A DNA stretch of 6,021 nucleotides from Burkholderiaceae bacterium. Lineage in GTDB: Bacteria; Pseudomonadota; Gammaproteobacteria; Burkholderiales; Burkholderiaceae_C. A program made the position numbers and the translations under genes. Shown here piece after piece: positions 5,520-6,021 of the stretch (the stretch's first letter is position 1; every line of letters begins with the position of its first letter). A model generated the notes under the pieces. That model was given only the letters and a program-made list of their open reading frames with translations. It was not told the origin of the DNA and made no database searches. The stretch is from assembly GCA_024235915.1 (NCBI GenBank), contig JACKLO010000001.1, positions 1 through 6,021 of the forward strand, given 5' to 3'.

Positions 5520-6021
5520 AATCGACGATCTTCAGGCCCTGGCTGTCTTCGCCACCGTGGTGCGCGAAGGCTCGCTGAGCGCGGCCGCACGGCGGCTGGG
5601 CAGCACACCCTCGGCGGTGAGTCAGCGGCTGCGCGCGCTGGAGCAGGCGCACGGCGTGCGCCTGCTGCACCGGAGCACACGGCGGCTGTCGCTCACCGAG
5701 GCCGGGCAGCGCCTGCTGGGCCCGGCCGAGCGCCTGCTGGCCGATGCGCAGGCGGCACGCGAGGCGCTGGCATTGGCGCGCGACGCGCTGGACGGCGAGC
5801 TGCGGCTGTCGGCGCCGGTGGGGTTTGCCCGCCACCTGGGGCCGGCGCTGGCGCCGCTGCTCGCGGCGCACCCGGCGCTGCAGCTGTCGCTGCAGGTGGA
5901 CGACGCGATGATCGACCTGGCAGCCCACCGCATCGACCTGGCGCTGCGTGCAGGCCCGTTGGCCGACTCCAGTTGGGTGGCGCGCCCGCTGGGCCGCTTC
6001 GAGTGGCTGATCGTCGGCGCG
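5503..6021 (+). CDS. LysR-type transcriptional regulator, 3'-truncated by window edge
   Basis: The open frame continues to the last base (173 codons). It shows the LysR N-terminal winged helix-turn-helix: LKIDDLQALAVFATVVREGS, then SAAARRLGSTPSAVSQRLRA (about residues 25-44) and GVRLLHRSTRRLSLTEAG. An alanine- and leucine-rich linker helix follows, then the start of the effector-binding domain at about residue 99 (GELRLSAPVGFARHLGPAL, later IDLALRAGPL). Roughly the last 125 residues of a typical 300-residue protein lie beyond the window. Start choice: the frame is closed by TAG at 5479-5481 and has no ATG or GTG before the helix-turn-helix, so TTG 5503 (MKPSLKIDDL) is the only standard option. 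It lacks a clear Shine-Dalgarno. It is divergent from the oxidoreductase gene, its probable target. Family firm, start uncertain. Confidence 0.9.
   Translation, partial: MKPSLKIDDLQALAVFATVVREGSLSAAARRLGSTPSAVSQRLRALEQAHGVRLLHRSTRRLSLTEAGQRLLGPAERLLADAQAAREALALARDALDGELRLSAPVGFARHLGPALAPLLAAHPALQLSLQVDDAMIDLAAHRIDLALRAGPLADSSWVARPLGRFEWLIVGA

Noticed and set aside
5448..5531. Short minus-strand open stretch reading FKLGFKVLTILTDYWLERGD just before a TAG, resembling a protein C-terminus
   Set aside because: It looks protein-like, but it is only about 27 codons, has no good start or ribosome binding site and overlaps the LysR start. It could be a gene remnant, but I cannot support it.
5515..5933. 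Minus-strand frames of 137 and 103 codons at the right end
   Set aside because: They are antisense to the clear LysR-type regulator, which reads through to the window edge without a stop.

Overview
The window is very GC-rich and densely coding, with strong G/C bias at third codon positions. The protein families and their sequence flavour (a proteobacterial membrane formate dehydrogenase gamma subunit with a long N-terminal extension, an FdhD with a CGQG motif, and a 189-residue dCTP deaminase of the beta-proteobacterial type) suggest a chromosomal segment of a Burkholderiales beta-proteobacterium, perhaps near Rubrivivax, Leptothrix or Ideonella. The genus is a guess from sequence style, not the result of a search.

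Layout from left to right: (1) positions 2-994 are the 3' part of a cytochrome b-type gamma subunit of a membrane-bound formate dehydrogenase. It is followed after nine bases by fdhD (1004-1924), the sulfurtransferase needed to activate formate dehydrogenase; the two look like the tail of one fdh operon. (2) The 190-base gap 1925-2114 holds two identical 66-bp repeat units in tandem (75-bp period). Each can fold into a 13-bp perfect hairpin plus a second GC hairpin. The gap then contains a leader in which the ribosome binding site of the next gene can be paired. (3) 2115-3215 encodes a stand-alone MetE C-terminal-like zinc methyltransferase of unknown substrate. (4) 3270-3839 is dcd (dCTP deaminase, dUMP supply for dTTP). 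It is tightly followed by a membrane-anchored zinc metallopeptidase of the YpfJ family (3850-4737). (5) A hairpin at 4745-4774 separates this rightward group from a convergent leftward gene for a small NAD(P)-binding oxidoreductase (4768-5424). (6) From about 5503 to the window end a LysR-type regulator is transcribed divergently from the oxidoreductase, the usual arrangement for a regulator and its target.

Most genes are ordinary housekeeping or metabolic genes with recognisable catalytic residues. I do not see a new defence, mobile or biosynthetic system. The points most worth a second look are the tandem hairpin repeat directly behind fdhD, the possible ribosome-binding-site-masking hairpin before the MetE-like gene, the FdhD lacking the second cysteine of the CxxC motif, and the LysR gene whose only plausible start is a TTG lying inside a 17-bp dyad.
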